Of a stretch of DNA of 64,000 bases, positions 50,522-60,143 are shown in pieces. Every line of letters starts with the position of its first letter. The stretch's first letter is position 1. Source of the DNA: Acinetobacter sp. MB5 (lineage in GTDB: Bacteria > Pseudomonadota > Gammaproteobacteria > Pseudomonadales > Moraxellaceae); contig NZ_POVU01000010.1 of assembly GCF_003261585.1 (NCBI RefSeq), forward strand, positions 1-64,000, written 5' to 3'. The position numbers and the translations under genes were made by a program. Under the pieces are notes generated by a model. The model saw only the letters and a program-made list of their open reading frames with translations. It was not told where the DNA came from and searched no databases.

Positions 50522-51943
50522 ATGGCTGAAATGCCAAAGTCATTACCTGTTGGATCTCGTTGGGTAATGTTGTGTGTCATGTTGGGTACAGGAACAGTGA
50601 GCCTGAATAACAGCAGTTTTAACCCTGCAATTGTTCAGCTTATGCATGATTTCCGTATTGGTGAATCTGTCGTGAGTTGGGTCATGGTCATTTTTTTATT
50701 GACCATGAGTTTAAGCTTGCTCATTACAGGATATCTAAGTCAACGGTTTGGAAAGCGTCAGGTTTATCTATGTGCATTGGCCGTTTTTGTACTGAGCTCT
50801 TTACTCGGTGTTTTCGTAAAACAATTTGAAACAGTGCTCCTCGTTCGTGCTTTGCATGGCTTTGCAAGTGGATTAATGATTCCTTTATCACTAGGCATTA
50901 TTTTTTCTGTGACACCACAAGATCAGCGCGGAACCGCTACTGGGCTTTGGGGGGCAATGATTATGCTTACTCTCGCTGGTGGCCCTATGATTGGTGCAGT
51001 TATTTTATTGTATTGGCATTGGCAGACTTTGTTTCTGATCAATATTCCATTGGGTGTCTCTGCATTCTGGCTAGGTTGGATACATTTACCTAAACAGCCC
51101 ATCAATCAATCTCAATCTTTTGATTGGTCTGGATTTCTCCTACTTTCGGTTGCAATTGTTGGTTTGCTCTTCGGATTAAGTCAGATCAAGCAACTTGGAG
51201 ATCTTCACCATGTAAACTTCTGGGCAACGCTGGGTTTAAGTGGGTTAGCTGGGCTACTGTTTTGCTTAACAAATCAGAAGAAAAAACATTCATTGATAGA
51301 TTGGAAACTGTTTAAAAATGCGAGTTTCAATCGCAGTTTGATGATTTCTGTTGTTCATACAGTGGGGCTATTTATTAGCTTACTACTGATACCTTTACTG
51401 ATTCAGAACACCTTGCAGTTGAGTCCGATTTGGACAGGTATTTTGCTGATGAGCAGTGCTTTAACCACCAGTTTATGTAGTAAATGGGCAGGGCATTATC
51501 TGGATCGACATGGTGCAAAATTATTAATTTCTGGAGGCATGTTATTCACTGCTACTGCATTTATAGGCCTCGCGGTGGGTATTAATCTGCCTATTCCATA
51601 TCTTGTGGTTTGCATGGTGATTCATGGACTCGGTTTTGGGTTGTCTTATATGCCGTCTACAACTGCTGGATTAAACAGTTTACATGATCAGGAATTGGTG
51701 ACGCAGGGTGCAGCGCTGAACAATTTGATTCGAAGAGTTTGCTCGGCTGTTGCCGTGGTCATCGCAGCACTCTATCTACAGATTCGTACAGATTCACTTT
51801 CATCCACACATCAACTAGATGTGGCACAACTTTCAGCAATGCGAGAGCTCTTTTTTATCTGTGCTGTGATGCTGTTTTTGGCATTACCACAGGCGTGGAA
51901 ATTTCCATCTCAAAGCTCATCCAAAGGCATGATTAAAGATTAA
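50522..51943 (+). CDS. MFS exporter of the siderophore (DHA2/EmrB-like)
   Basis: About 473 residues with about 14 helices. Helix 1 loop NNSSFNPAIVQLMHDF, loop 2-3 GYLSQRFGKRQVYL, helix 4 RALHGFASGLMIPL, motif C region LTLAGGPMIGAVI and GHYLDRHGAKLL in the second half fit drug:H+ antiporter family 2. In siderophore loci such proteins export the finished siderophore. GAGGAGA lies 6 bases before the ATG at 50522, a better start than a GTG at 50507 that overlaps the hydroxylase stop. Confidence 0.86.
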   Translation: MAEMPKSLPVGSRWVMLCVMLGTGTVSLNNSSFNPAIVQLMHDFRIGESVVSWVMVIFLLTMSLSLLITGYLSQRFGKRQVYLCALAVFVLSSLLGVFVKQFETVLLVRALHGFASGLMIPLSLGIIFSVTPQDQRGTATGLWGAMIMLTLAGGPMIGAVILLYWHWQTLFLINIPLGVSAFWLGWIHLPKQPINQSQSFDWSGFLLLSVAIVGLLFGLSQIKQLGDLHHVNFWATLGLSGLAGLLFCLTNQKKKHSLIDWKLFKNASFNRSLMISVVHTVGLFISLLLIPLLIQNTLQLSPIWTGILLMSSALTTSLCSKWAGHYLDRHGAKLLISGGMLFTATAFIGLAVGINLPIPYLVVCMVIHGLGFGLSYMPSTTAGLNSLHDQELVTQGAALNNLIRRVCSAVAVVIAALYLQIRTDSLSSTHQLDVAQLSAMRELFFICAVMLFLALPQAWKFPSQSSSKGMIKD

Positions 51944-51952
51944 GGAAAAAAT

Positions 51953-53779
51953 ATGAGTAATTTAACAACATCACATTTAGCTTTTTCACCGACCGTTACA
52001 TGGCAGCAGCCTGATCTAAATACAACACATCAGGTGGAACAACGTGTTATCAAACAACTCTTACAAGCTTTGATTTATGAAGAAATCATTGAAAGTAAAT
52101 ACGAAAATGGCGTATTTGTGATTGATACGCAAGATCAAAATAACCAACCTGTTCAATATCTGGCAAAAGGAATTCGGCATCTGAGCTTTGGTTTAGTACG
52201 TCTCAATCGGCAAGATGTGATGCGTCAAGACGATACTGGTCAGCAGACAACGGCCCGTTTGAATTTGTTGCTAGATGAGCTGGTCAGAACGATTACTGAA
52301 GCAGAAAAACGTGATGAATTTATCAGTGAGTTAAAACGTACGTTTATCCATGATTTACAATCCCAAGCTTGTTTACAGGCTTATAGTTTGCCTGCAAGCC
52401 AATATCATTATGATGAGCTTGAAACGTATTTGATGGAGGGACATCCCTATCATCCTTGTTATAAATCGCGTGTCGGCTTTAGTCTGCAAGATAATCTAAA
52501 ATATGGGGTTGAATTTGCACAGCCAATTCATTTGGTTTGGTTAGCTGTGCATGTGTCTATATTGACTCGCAATGTTTCAGGTCATATAGATGCAGACGAA
52601 TATTTGAATCAGCAACTGACTGAACAAGATCAACAGAATTTTAGCGAGATCCTGTTGGAAAAATCTGTTGATCCAGATGATTATGTCTGGTTACCTGTTC
52701 ATCCTTGGCAATGGGAAAACACTTTAATTCATGTGTTCTTTGAAGAAATTGTAAAACAGACCATCATTTACTTGGGGAAAGGTGAAACGGCTTACATCGC
52801 ACAGCAGTCGTTACGCACCCTGACAAATGTCAAACAGCCTGACCAGCCCTATATTAAACTGTCCATGAGTTTAACCAATACTTCCAGTTCACGTCTGTTG
52901 GCTGCACATGCTGCGATGAATGGCCCATTAATTACAGACTGGTTGCAGCGTTTAATGGACAACAGTGACATTGCGAAAACATTAGATTTTGCAATTCTAC
53001 GAGAAGTTCATGCGACAGCGGTTGATTTTGGCAAGTTGCCAAATTCCCATGCAAAACAGGCTTATGCAGCGATTGGCAGTTTGTGGCGTGAAAGTGTGCA
53101 TCAATATTTGAAAGCAGATGAAGATGCGATCCCACTTAATGGGATTGGGCATGTTCAACAAGATCAACAACTTTTAATCAAACCCTGGCTTGATCAATAT
53201 GGTACAGATCAGTGGATTGATCAGTTCCTTTCCGTCGTGATTCAACCGATTTTATTTTTCTTGTATGCGGAAGGTATAGGTTCAGAATCTCATGGTCAAA
53301 ATATTATTTTGGTTCATCGAGAGGGTTGGCCAACTCGTATTATTTTAAAAGACTTCCACGACGGTGTACGTTTTAGTCCAGAACATTTAACCCATCCTGA
53401 GCAATGTCCACAATTACATGCGCTGCCAAGTCAACATGCGAAAACCAATCGTATGTCATTTATCTTGACTGATGATTTAAATGCAGTACGTGATTTTAGC
53501 TGTGCTTGTTTATTCTTTGTTGCCTTGAGTGATATTGCAATTTGCTTAAAGCAAATGATTAATTTCGATGAAGAAATTTTCTGGAAAAAGGCTGCTCGCG
53601 TTATTCATGTGTTTCAAAAAATCCATCCAGAGCATCAAGCCAGATTCCAAAAATTTGATGTCTTTGCCCCTCAATATTGTGTCGAGTCACTGACTAAACG
53701 TCGTTTATATGGTGATACAGTCGTGCAGTTACGACAAGTCAATAATCCCTTGTATGCATTTCGACATGACCGTGTATGA
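51953..53779 (+). CDS. NIS siderophore synthetase (IucA/IucC family) 2
   Basis: 608 residues. LMEGHPYHPCYKSRVGFS (nucleotide site), VWLPVHPWQWENTLI, SLRTLTNVKQPDQPYIKLSM, EGIGSESHGQNIILVHREGW and LKDFHDGVRF are canonical synthetase motifs. The FhuF-like C-terminal domain is also present. It would make one of the two or three amide bonds of the siderophore. AAGGAA lies 6 bases before the ATG. Its stop overlaps the longest reading of synthetase 3. Confidence 0.9.
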   Translation: MSNLTTSHLAFSPTVTWQQPDLNTTHQVEQRVIKQLLQALIYEEIIESKYENGVFVIDTQDQNNQPVQYLAKGIRHLSFGLVRLNRQDVMRQDDTGQQTTARLNLLLDELVRTITEAEKRDEFISELKRTFIHDLQSQACLQAYSLPASQYHYDELETYLMEGHPYHPCYKSRVGFSLQDNLKYGVEFAQPIHLVWLAVHVSILTRNVSGHIDADEYLNQQLTEQDQQNFSEILLEKSVDPDDYVWLPVHPWQWENTLIHVFFEEIVKQTIIYLGKGETAYIAQQSLRTLTNVKQPDQPYIKLSMSLTNTSSSRLLAAHAAMNGPLITDWLQRLMDNSDIAKTLDFAILREVHATAVDFGKLPNSHAKQAYAAIGSLWRESVHQYLKADEDAIPLNGIGHVQQDQQLLIKPWLDQYGTDQWIDQFLSVVIQPILFFLYAEGIGSESHGQNIILVHREGWPTRIILKDFHDGVRFSPEHLTHPEQCPQLHALPSQHAKTNRMSFILTDDLNAVRDFSCACLFFVALSDIAICLKQMINFDEEIFWKKAARVIHVFQKIHPEHQARFQKFDVFAPQYCVESLTKRRLYGDTVVQLRQVNNPLYAFRHDRV

Positions 53780-53790
53780 GGGCGTGTGAA

Positions 53791-55692
53791 ATGAATACGA
53801 TGCTGCGACCTCAGACTAAAATTAATCAAGCTATTTTGACCGACCTGATCAATAGTTTATTGGCTGAACACTACATTTCAGAGCGCGTAATTTTTACATA
53901 TACACAAGCACTCACTATTTTGGAGAAAACATCATACAGATGCCTTGAAGCATTTGAAAATAATGGGAATGAACAGGATTATTTTGCAATATACGTTAAT
54001 CAATCTTCTAGTGAATATCTGGTCATTCCATTAAAAATGGCCATTAAACAACCTTGGGAAATGAAAAATACGATTCTTCATATTGTCAAGGAGCAGTATG
54101 ACTACATTTTAAATACGCCCTCTATTTTAGAAGTTATGGATGTATTACAAGATTTAGGTGTCTTTGAAGTATGTCAGGTTGAAAAGTTTGTGCAGTTTCG
54201 TTCAGATCTTGCCTACGCAATTGTGCAACATGAATTGAGTCAAGATCAGAAAATGTTGAATGGTGGTTTGTTATCTTACTCTCCTGCTGAATTATTTCGG
54301 AAATTTGAACAATATGCAGCATTACGTGACCGACCCTATCACCCTTTAGCAAAGTTAAAGGTCGGATTTTCCGCCGCAGAATATCAGGCTTTTAGCCCAG
54401 AGTTTCAACAGAAAATCCCCGTGTGCTGGGTTGCGATAAAAAAGGAAATGCTCGTTTATGGCACGGATATTGTTGACATTGAGCAACAACAACCTGCGCG
54501 CATATTTTTAAATGTACAACAAAATAGAGAACTTCAAGCAGAGTTAGATGACAAAAATATTGGTCAAGAATATCTAACCTTCCCCATTCATGCTTGGCAA
54601 TTTGAACATGTACTACCTGTACAATTTACACAGGAAATTGCTGAAAAAACGATTATTCCGTTGCAGTATAGTGTTGATCATTTTTATGCGAGTTCATCAC
54701 TTAGAAGTCTATTGTCCTGCTCTATGCCAGCAGATTGTTTAAAGCTACCTTTAGCCATTCAGGCTTTGGGTTCACTACGTTTTTTGCCTATCGTCAAAAT
54801 GATCAATGGGCAGAAAAATCAGAAGCTTTTACAACAGGCAAAACACATTGATCCTGTATTAGCAAAACGATTGTGGCTATGTGATGAAAATCAATGGTGG
54901 GGTTATTTACCCGATCAACCCAACAATTTAACAGCAGATAATTTGACATTGTTTGATGAACGGCCTATGCATTTGGCGGCTCAGCGCCGACAAATTCCCG
55001 CTGAATTGCTTCAAGAACCTTATCAACTCATTCCAATGGCCAGTTTAGGGCAATCCCTTGCAGATCAAAATATCTTTGACTTGATTTTGAAATGGCAAAA
55101 TCGTGAACCAACACTTGAGCAAATTCAGCAGGTCTTTTTTGATTTATGTCTGGACTTTTTTGAAATTAACTTACGTTTATTCCGTCTGGGCTTGATGGGT
55201 GAAATTCATGGGCAGAATATGTGTATTGTGCTTAAAAATGGGCACTTTTCAGGTTTGATGCTTAGAGATCACGATTCTGTTCGAATTCATCTACCTTGGA
55301 TGCAGCAAGTTGGGCTTGATGATCCTCATTATCTCAGTCCACATAATTTTAGAATTACCTTGTACCATGACACGGTTGAAGAGTTACTTGTTTACCTGCA
55401 AACGCTCGGTATTCAGGTCAATTTGGCAAGTATATTGGAGAGTGCAGCCCATTATTATGATTTAGATGAAGTGGATTTATGGCGCGTTCTAGCACAAGCC
55501 TTAGAGCAAGCATTAGCTATAACACCTTTTTCAAATCAAGCTTATACGCAGCTTTACGATTTACTTTTTGAACAGCAGGAATGGCCGTATAAACAATTGC
55601 TTCGCCCATTGCTAGAACAGCGTAATCGTACTGGTAGTATGCCTTCAAGCATTGGGAAAAATCGCAATGTTTTAAAGCATATAATGCAATAA
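53791..55692 (+). CDS. NIS siderophore synthetase (IucA/IucC family) 3
   Basis: About 633 residues, somewhat long for the family. Motifs: YAALRDRPYHPLAKLKVGFS, TFPIHAWQFEHVLP, SSSLRSLLSCSMPADCLKLP, LGLMGEIHGQNMCIVLKNG and LMLRDHDSVRIH. The HPWQ motif is HAWQ here, a small departure from the other two copies. The start at 53791 (MNTMLRPQ) has a GAGGG site 8 bases upstream; an ATG at 53776 overlapping the previous stop is the alternative. A third synthetase is more than a simple symmetric citrate siderophore needs. Confidence 0.88.
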   Translation: MNTMLRPQTKINQAILTDLINSLLAEHYISERVIFTYTQALTILEKTSYRCLEAFENNGNEQDYFAIYVNQSSSEYLVIPLKMAIKQPWEMKNTILHIVKEQYDYILNTPSILEVMDVLQDLGVFEVCQVEKFVQFRSDLAYAIVQHELSQDQKMLNGGLLSYSPAELFRKFEQYAALRDRPYHPLAKLKVGFSAAEYQAFSPEFQQKIPVCWVAIKKEMLVYGTDIVDIEQQQPARIFLNVQQNRELQAELDDKNIGQEYLTFPIHAWQFEHVLPVQFTQEIAEKTIIPLQYSVDHFYASSSLRSLLSCSMPADCLKLPLAIQALGSLRFLPIVKMINGQKNQKLLQQAKHIDPVLAKRLWLCDENQWWGYLPDQPNNLTADNLTLFDERPMHLAAQRRQIPAELLQEPYQLIPMASLGQSLADQNIFDLILKWQNREPTLEQIQQVFFDLCLDFFEINLRLFRLGLMGEIHGQNMCIVLKNGHFSGLMLRDHDSVRIHLPWMQQVGLDDPHYLSPHNFRITLYHDTVEELLVYLQTLGIQVNLASILESAAHYYDLDEVDLWRVLAQALEQALAITPFSNQAYTQLYDLLFEQQEWPYKQLLRPLLEQRNRTGSMPSSIGKNRNVLKHIMQ

Positions 55693-55704
55693 GTGGGACG
55701 GAAT

Positions 55705-56517
55705 ATGTGTACATCAATTCCATGTATCGCACATGATTGTGATATTGAGCTTTCAGATTTTTCTGCTTTTCAAAAAGAATTAATGTCAACGCTCAACATT
55801 CAAGTCATGTTGGTAGATGCATGTACGTATCGAGGTGCAGATTTACTTGATCCTGTTCGATGTTTTGAAATAATTCAAATATTTGCAGAAAAAATAAAGG
55901 CAAAAAATAGCACCTGCGCAGGTTCAATGTTGATTAAGTATTGGGTTGTGCCCTTATTGTATCCATATTGGTATAGCTCACTATTTCAACAACGACAATT
56001 GCCTTGGGCATTCACTGAGTTTGTATTTGATTTACCTGAGAAATGGGCTTGGAACCGTACGCTTACCTTGAATATTAGTCCAAAGAATACTTCGACTTTG
56101 CTACAGGAAAAATATGATTTTGAATCATTATTTTTTATGGTTTTTAGAGATTTAAATTCGATTTTTGAGGTGATCAGTCAGGTAGCCAAAGTTCCTAAAA
56201 AATTGCTTTGGGAAAATACAGCACTTCGTATTTTGCAGTTTTACGACATGATACTCCGTAAACAGCAATTGATTTGTGGACAGGCCATTCAGCAACAACG
56301 TCAATTTCTCATGCAATTATCAGCCAAGCATTTTGAATTAACGCATAACCCCTTTGGTGATTTGATCGAGCATTGGAATCCAGACATAAAAACCTATTGC
56401 AGACAGAAATGTTGCTTTTATTTTCAGCTTCCAGAAGCACAGTATGAATACTGTAAAAGTTGTCCTTTACAAAACCGCGTAAAAACAAAAGATAAATATC
56501 TATGCACCAACATTTAA
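55705..56517 (+). CDS. FhuF-like ferric-siderophore reductase
   Basis: About 270 residues. The C-terminus has the FhuF-type [2Fe-2S] motif: CC in YCRQKCCFYFQL, then CKSC after ten residues (CC-x10-C-x2-C). The family releases iron from hydroxamate siderophores by reduction in the cytoplasm. I start at the ATG at 55705 (MCTSIPCIAHDC), with GGGACGGA just upstream, instead of the GTG at 55693. It overlaps the next gene by 16 bases. Confidence 0.85.
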   Translation: MCTSIPCIAHDCDIELSDFSAFQKELMSTLNIQVMLVDACTYRGADLLDPVRCFEIIQIFAEKIKAKNSTCAGSMLIKYWVVPLLYPYWYSSLFQQRQLPWAFTEFVFDLPEKWAWNRTLTLNISPKNTSTLLQEKYDFESLFFMVFRDLNSIFEVISQVAKVPKKLLWENTALRILQFYDMILRKQQLICGQAIQQQRQFLMQLSAKHFELTHNPFGDLIEHWNPDIKTYCRQKCCFYFQLPEAQYEYCKSCPLQNRVKTKDKYLCTNI

Positions 56518-57119
56518 ATCAATTAATAACCGATTATGCCAATATTTCAACATCAACCATTGGGCATGTCCTTGATCATGGTTACTTACCTCAGATACAT
56601 GCCATAAACCCTGTGCAGCATGTTGTGGGTAAAGTGCGAACGGTGATCTTAGATTCAATCAATGCCATGAATCTTCGTCAGGCGCTCTTAGACAGTCAAC
56701 CTCAGGACATTTTAGTTATAGATGCACGGGCGCTTAAACACCGTGCGTGTTGGGGTGAGCAACGCCATCGGGCCGCGATCTTTCATCAGCTTGCTGCTAT
56801 CGTTATTTTAGGAAATGTGACTGATGTAGATGCACTCAAGAACATGAAAGTTCCCATCTTTGCACAGTCCGTGAGCTGTTTAACGACCCGTAATCAGGGA
56901 GACAGTATTGTACATTTTGATCAAGTTATTGAATTTGAAGGTACATGTATTTCTTCAGGCGATCTAATGATTGGTGATGCAGATGGTGTATTTATCTTAA
57001 ACCCGAGTATTGCTTGCCAACATTTAGAAAAATTTAAATCAATGGAGCTCATGGAGCAACAAAAGCGAGACCATTTTTTTCTTCAGCATCAACGACGTGA
57101 CTATTATCACATTGTTTAA
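56502..57119 (+). CDS. RraA/aldolase-like family protein in the siderophore operon
   Basis: 205 residues. VGKVRTVILDS, PQDILVIDARALKHRACWGE, AIVILGNVTDVDALK, VPIFAQSVS and SSGDLMIGDADGVFIL follow the RraA / 4-hydroxy-4-methyl-2-oxoglutarate aldolase fold. Aldolase members carry Arg-Asp in the DG-x-V-RD motif; here it is LGNVTDVD, so the catalytic Arg is Thr and only the Asp is kept. It may be a remodelled or inactive aldolase, or make or break a 2-oxo acid for the siderophore. It overlaps the reductase gene and is followed 25 bases later by the acyltransferase. Confidence 0.75.
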   Translation: MHQHLNQLITDYANISTSTIGHVLDHGYLPQIHAINPVQHVVGKVRTVILDSINAMNLRQALLDSQPQDILVIDARALKHRACWGEQRHRAAIFHQLAAIVILGNVTDVDALKNMKVPIFAQSVSCLTTRNQGDSIVHFDQVIEFEGTCISSGDLMIGDADGVFILNPSIACQHLEKFKSMELMEQQKRDHFFLQHQRRDYYHIV

Positions 57120-57144
57120 AAAATAGTGAATGAAGGAAATTTCG

Positions 57145-57750
57145 ATGTCGACATTATCATCACAGTTTGCAAACCATTTTACCTATCAAGAACGCCAGAT
57201 ACACTATGCTTTACGTGCTGTAAAAATTCCTGAAGATTTACCATTACTGCATAAGTGGATGCATGAGCCACATGTTATTCCACAATGGCAACTGAATAAA
57301 TCGGAAACAGAACTCGCTATTTATTTTGAAAAAATGATCGTTGATGATCATCAACGCTTGTATATGATTCAAATTGATGATCAAGATGTAGGCTATTGTG
57401 AAATTTATGAAGCTCAGCGAGATCGGCTTTCTCTTTATTATCTAGCACAGCATGAGGATGTCGGATGGCATATTTTATTGGGAGAAAAAACAGTTGTTGG
57501 TCAGGGACATTTTAGAGCTGTTATGAGAATGATCTTTCATTTTATATTTGAAAACTCTTCCGCTCAAAAGATTGTCGGTGAGCCTGATGAAAATGTAAGG
57601 TCATATCGCTATGTTGCTGATGAGATTGCATTAGAAGCTCAAGGAAAAATAAAAATGCCTGAGAAAAATGCAATTTTATATTACTGCTATCGAGATCATT
57701 TTTATAAAAAACTGAATGAACTGGCTATTGGAAATCGTATGCTGTGCTAG
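57145..57750 (+). CDS. Siderophore N-acyltransferase (IucB/AlcB-type GNAT)
   Basis: About 201 residues of the siderophore GNAT group (PF13523-like). LPLLHKWMHEPHVIPQW near the start, GYCEIYEAQRDRLSLYYL, and the acyl-CoA region GEKTVVGQGHFRAVMRMIFH then KIVGEPDENV are present. It acylates the N-hydroxylamine to make the hydroxamate; the acyl group could be acetyl or a longer chain as in acinetoferrin. AAGGAA lies 8 bases before the ATG at 57145. It is the last gene of the operon before the receptor. Confidence 0.85.
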   Translation: MSTLSSQFANHFTYQERQIHYALRAVKIPEDLPLLHKWMHEPHVIPQWQLNKSETELAIYFEKMIVDDHQRLYMIQIDDQDVGYCEIYEAQRDRLSLYYLAQHEDVGWHILLGEKTVVGQGHFRAVMRMIFHFIFENSSAQKIVGEPDENVRSYRYVADEIALEAQGKIKMPEKNAILYYCYRDHFYKKLNELAIGNRMLC

Positions 57751-57902
57751 TTTCTATCTTTTGAACTGATATTTTAAACCCTTTTATACTTTTCTATAAC
57801 CTGAATTGAAAATCACGAATTGAGGAAATATATCATCCTATTTCTTCAATTCTCAGATTTTCTCTTTAATTTTGATTAAATAAAGAATAAAATCTTTTAA
57901 TT

Positions 57903-57921
57903 AATAATGATAAGTATTATT
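57903..57921. promoter_or_regulatory. Fur box upstream of the receptor gene
   Basis: AATAATGATAAGTATTATT matches 15 of 19 positions of the Fur consensus and lies about 40 bases before the receptor ATG, giving the receptor its own iron-regulated promoter. Confidence 0.82.
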
Positions 57922-57962
57922 ATTTGCAATAAATTATACATCTTAAGTATTGAGGCTTTAGA

Positions 57963-60143
57963 ATGCGTCTTTTTCAATTTAGTTTCGGCTTGCTTGCCGT
58001 TGCTGTCAGTAGTCATTTGTATGCGGAGAGTGATATTGAGCTCTCAGAAAACACTCAAAAACAAGTTGCAGAGCTATCAAAAATTGTCGTGACTGCCACA
58101 AGAACACCAAAGAATATTGCGGAAATCGCAGGGACTGTTCAGACCATTAGTGGAGATGAAATTGCTCAGCAATCTGGTACAGGGCGCAGAGTTGCAGATG
58201 TATTGGCACAATTGATTCCTTCTTTGGCACCGAGTACAGGTACAACCAGTAACTATGGTCAAACTATGCGTGGCCGAACTATTTTGGTGATGATTGATGG
58301 CGTTCCTCAAACAGGGTCACGCGATACGGCTCGCCAACTCAATAGTATAAGTCTGGATTCTATTGATCATATTGAGGTGGTTTCTGGCGCGACCAGTATT
58401 TATGGTTCTGGGGCAACAGGTGGGATTATTAATATTATTACCAAACGGGTCGATAAAGATAAACCTGTCGCATTTAGCACCAAGTTTGGCTTAAGCTCGG
58501 CAAATAATTTTCGCGGTGATGGCTTGGCCTATGAACTAGGTCAAACTGCATCATTTAATACGGATAAATGGAATGGCTTCCTAGGGGCAAATTTCACCAG
58601 TACAGGCTCTCAGTTTGATGGAAATGGTGACCGTATTTCAGTTAGTCCATGGCAGGGAAGTACGATGGATACAGACACCATTGATCTCAATGGGCGTTTG
58701 GGGGTGAAATTAACAGATACCCAAACCTTAAGTTTTGGTGCACAGTATTTTAAAGATCAACAAGATACAGAATATGGGCCAGATTATACCAATACAACCT
58801 CAGACTATTACACTGCTAAAAAAGGTTGGAATGTTCCAGATCAACCTTTTACTGAGCGTTATGGGGTAAATACCCAATATCAAGACCAAGATTTTTGGGG
58901 GCAAACATTTAACCTTGAAGCCTATTATCGAAAAGAAAAAATGCGCTTCTTACCCTATTATGGCGCGACGGTTCAAAATGGCTATAGTGTAAAACAAAGT
59001 GAATCCAATAATGATTTTTATGGTCTCCGTTCCACATTGCAATCTAAGTTTACTATTGCAGATCGTGTACTCAATTTGACTTATGGTTTGGACTATGACC
59101 ATGAGAATGATCGTCAGTGGGCGGACCTCTATACTGCCTCAGATAATGGTTTAACTTATACCGCAACAGGCGCAACACAAAGCCAGGGCCCTGACACTCA
59201 TATTGATAATGTTGGTGTTTTTACTCAGGCAGATTATGAGTTAACAGATCGTCTGAATCTACAAGGTGGGATACGGTATCAATATATTCAAGCCAAAACA
59301 GATGCTTATGTACCAGCACGAGAAACCACTTTAGTTGCTGGAGGAAAAACGGATGCAGACAAGTTTCTATTTAATTTAGGGGCAGTATATAAGCTGACAG
59401 ATATACAACAGATTTATGCCAATTTCTCTCAGGGATTTAGTTATCCCGATGTACAACGAATGTTGCGTGATGTCTCAACCTATAATGTCACCACTGCAAA
59501 TCTACAGCCGATTACTGTCAATAGCTATGAGTTGGGGTGGCGTTTAAATCAAGATCAGGGACTAAATCTAGGGTTAACTGCTTTTTATAATACCTCTGAT
59601 AAATCAGTACAGTTCAGTAGTCGTGCCGCACATGTTGTGAACACCGATCAACGTGTCTATGGAACTGAATTTACGATCAGCTATCCATTTATGGAACATT
59701 ATAAAGTTGGTGGAACTTTGGGTTATACCCGTGGGCAATATAAAGATGCATCCAATTCATGGCATGAACTGAATGCATTTAATGTGTCCCCAGTCAAAGG
59801 CACAATCTTTGGTGAATGGATGAATGCAGATGGTTATAGTCTTCGGGTACAGGCTAATGCAGTTAAAGGTTCAGACAAGGCTTATAAAGATGATTTAAAG
59901 CTTGCCGCAAAAGGGTATAGTGATGATAACAATGCTGCTGCAATCAAAGGTTATACGACTATGGATGTGTTAATGCATTTCCCTGCATATAAAGGCCGTG
60001 TTGATTTTGGTGTTTATAATCTATGGAATCGTCAATATAAAACTGTTTTTGCACAACAGGCTGCGGCAACCAATTCTAATCAGTACCTTGATATTCCAGC
60101 TCAAGGTCGTATATTTGCTTTAAGTTATACCATTAATTATTAA
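57963..60143 (+). CDS. TonB-dependent ferric siderophore receptor
   Basis: 726 residues. A signal peptide MRLFQFSFGLLAVAVSSHLY ends at AES. The TonB box region LSKIVVTATR is followed by the plug (IDGVPQTGSRDT, IEVVSGATSIYGSGATGGII) and a 22-strand barrel ending in the aromatic FALSYTINY. It takes up the loaded siderophore through the outer membrane using TonB energy. It has its own Fur box and closes the locus. No periplasmic binding or inner-membrane ABC genes are next to it, so inner-membrane uptake must use other loci. Confidence 0.93.
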   Translation: MRLFQFSFGLLAVAVSSHLYAESDIELSENTQKQVAELSKIVVTATRTPKNIAEIAGTVQTISGDEIAQQSGTGRRVADVLAQLIPSLAPSTGTTSNYGQTMRGRTILVMIDGVPQTGSRDTARQLNSISLDSIDHIEVVSGATSIYGSGATGGIINIITKRVDKDKPVAFSTKFGLSSANNFRGDGLAYELGQTASFNTDKWNGFLGANFTSTGSQFDGNGDRISVSPWQGSTMDTDTIDLNGRLGVKLTDTQTLSFGAQYFKDQQDTEYGPDYTNTTSDYYTAKKGWNVPDQPFTERYGVNTQYQDQDFWGQTFNLEAYYRKEKMRFLPYYGATVQNGYSVKQSESNNDFYGLRSTLQSKFTIADRVLNLTYGLDYDHENDRQWADLYTASDNGLTYTATGATQSQGPDTHIDNVGVFTQADYELTDRLNLQGGIRYQYIQAKTDAYVPARETTLVAGGKTDADKFLFNLGAVYKLTDIQQIYANFSQGFSYPDVQRMLRDVSTYNVTTANLQPITVNSYELGWRLNQDQGLNLGLTAFYNTSDKSVQFSSRAAHVVNTDQRVYGTEFTISYPFMEHYKVGGTLGYTRGQYKDASNSWHELNAFNVSPVKGTIFGEWMNADGYSLRVQANAVKGSDKAYKDDLKLAAKGYSDDNNAAAIKGYTTMDVLMHFPAYKGRVDFGVYNLWNRQYKTVFAQQAAATNSNQYLDIPAQGRIFALSYTINY

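Noticed and set aside
47324-57750. Aerobactin cluster (iucABCD)
   Set aside because: There are three synthetases, the gene order differs, and exporter, reductase and RraA-like genes are interleaved; only family-level names are justified.
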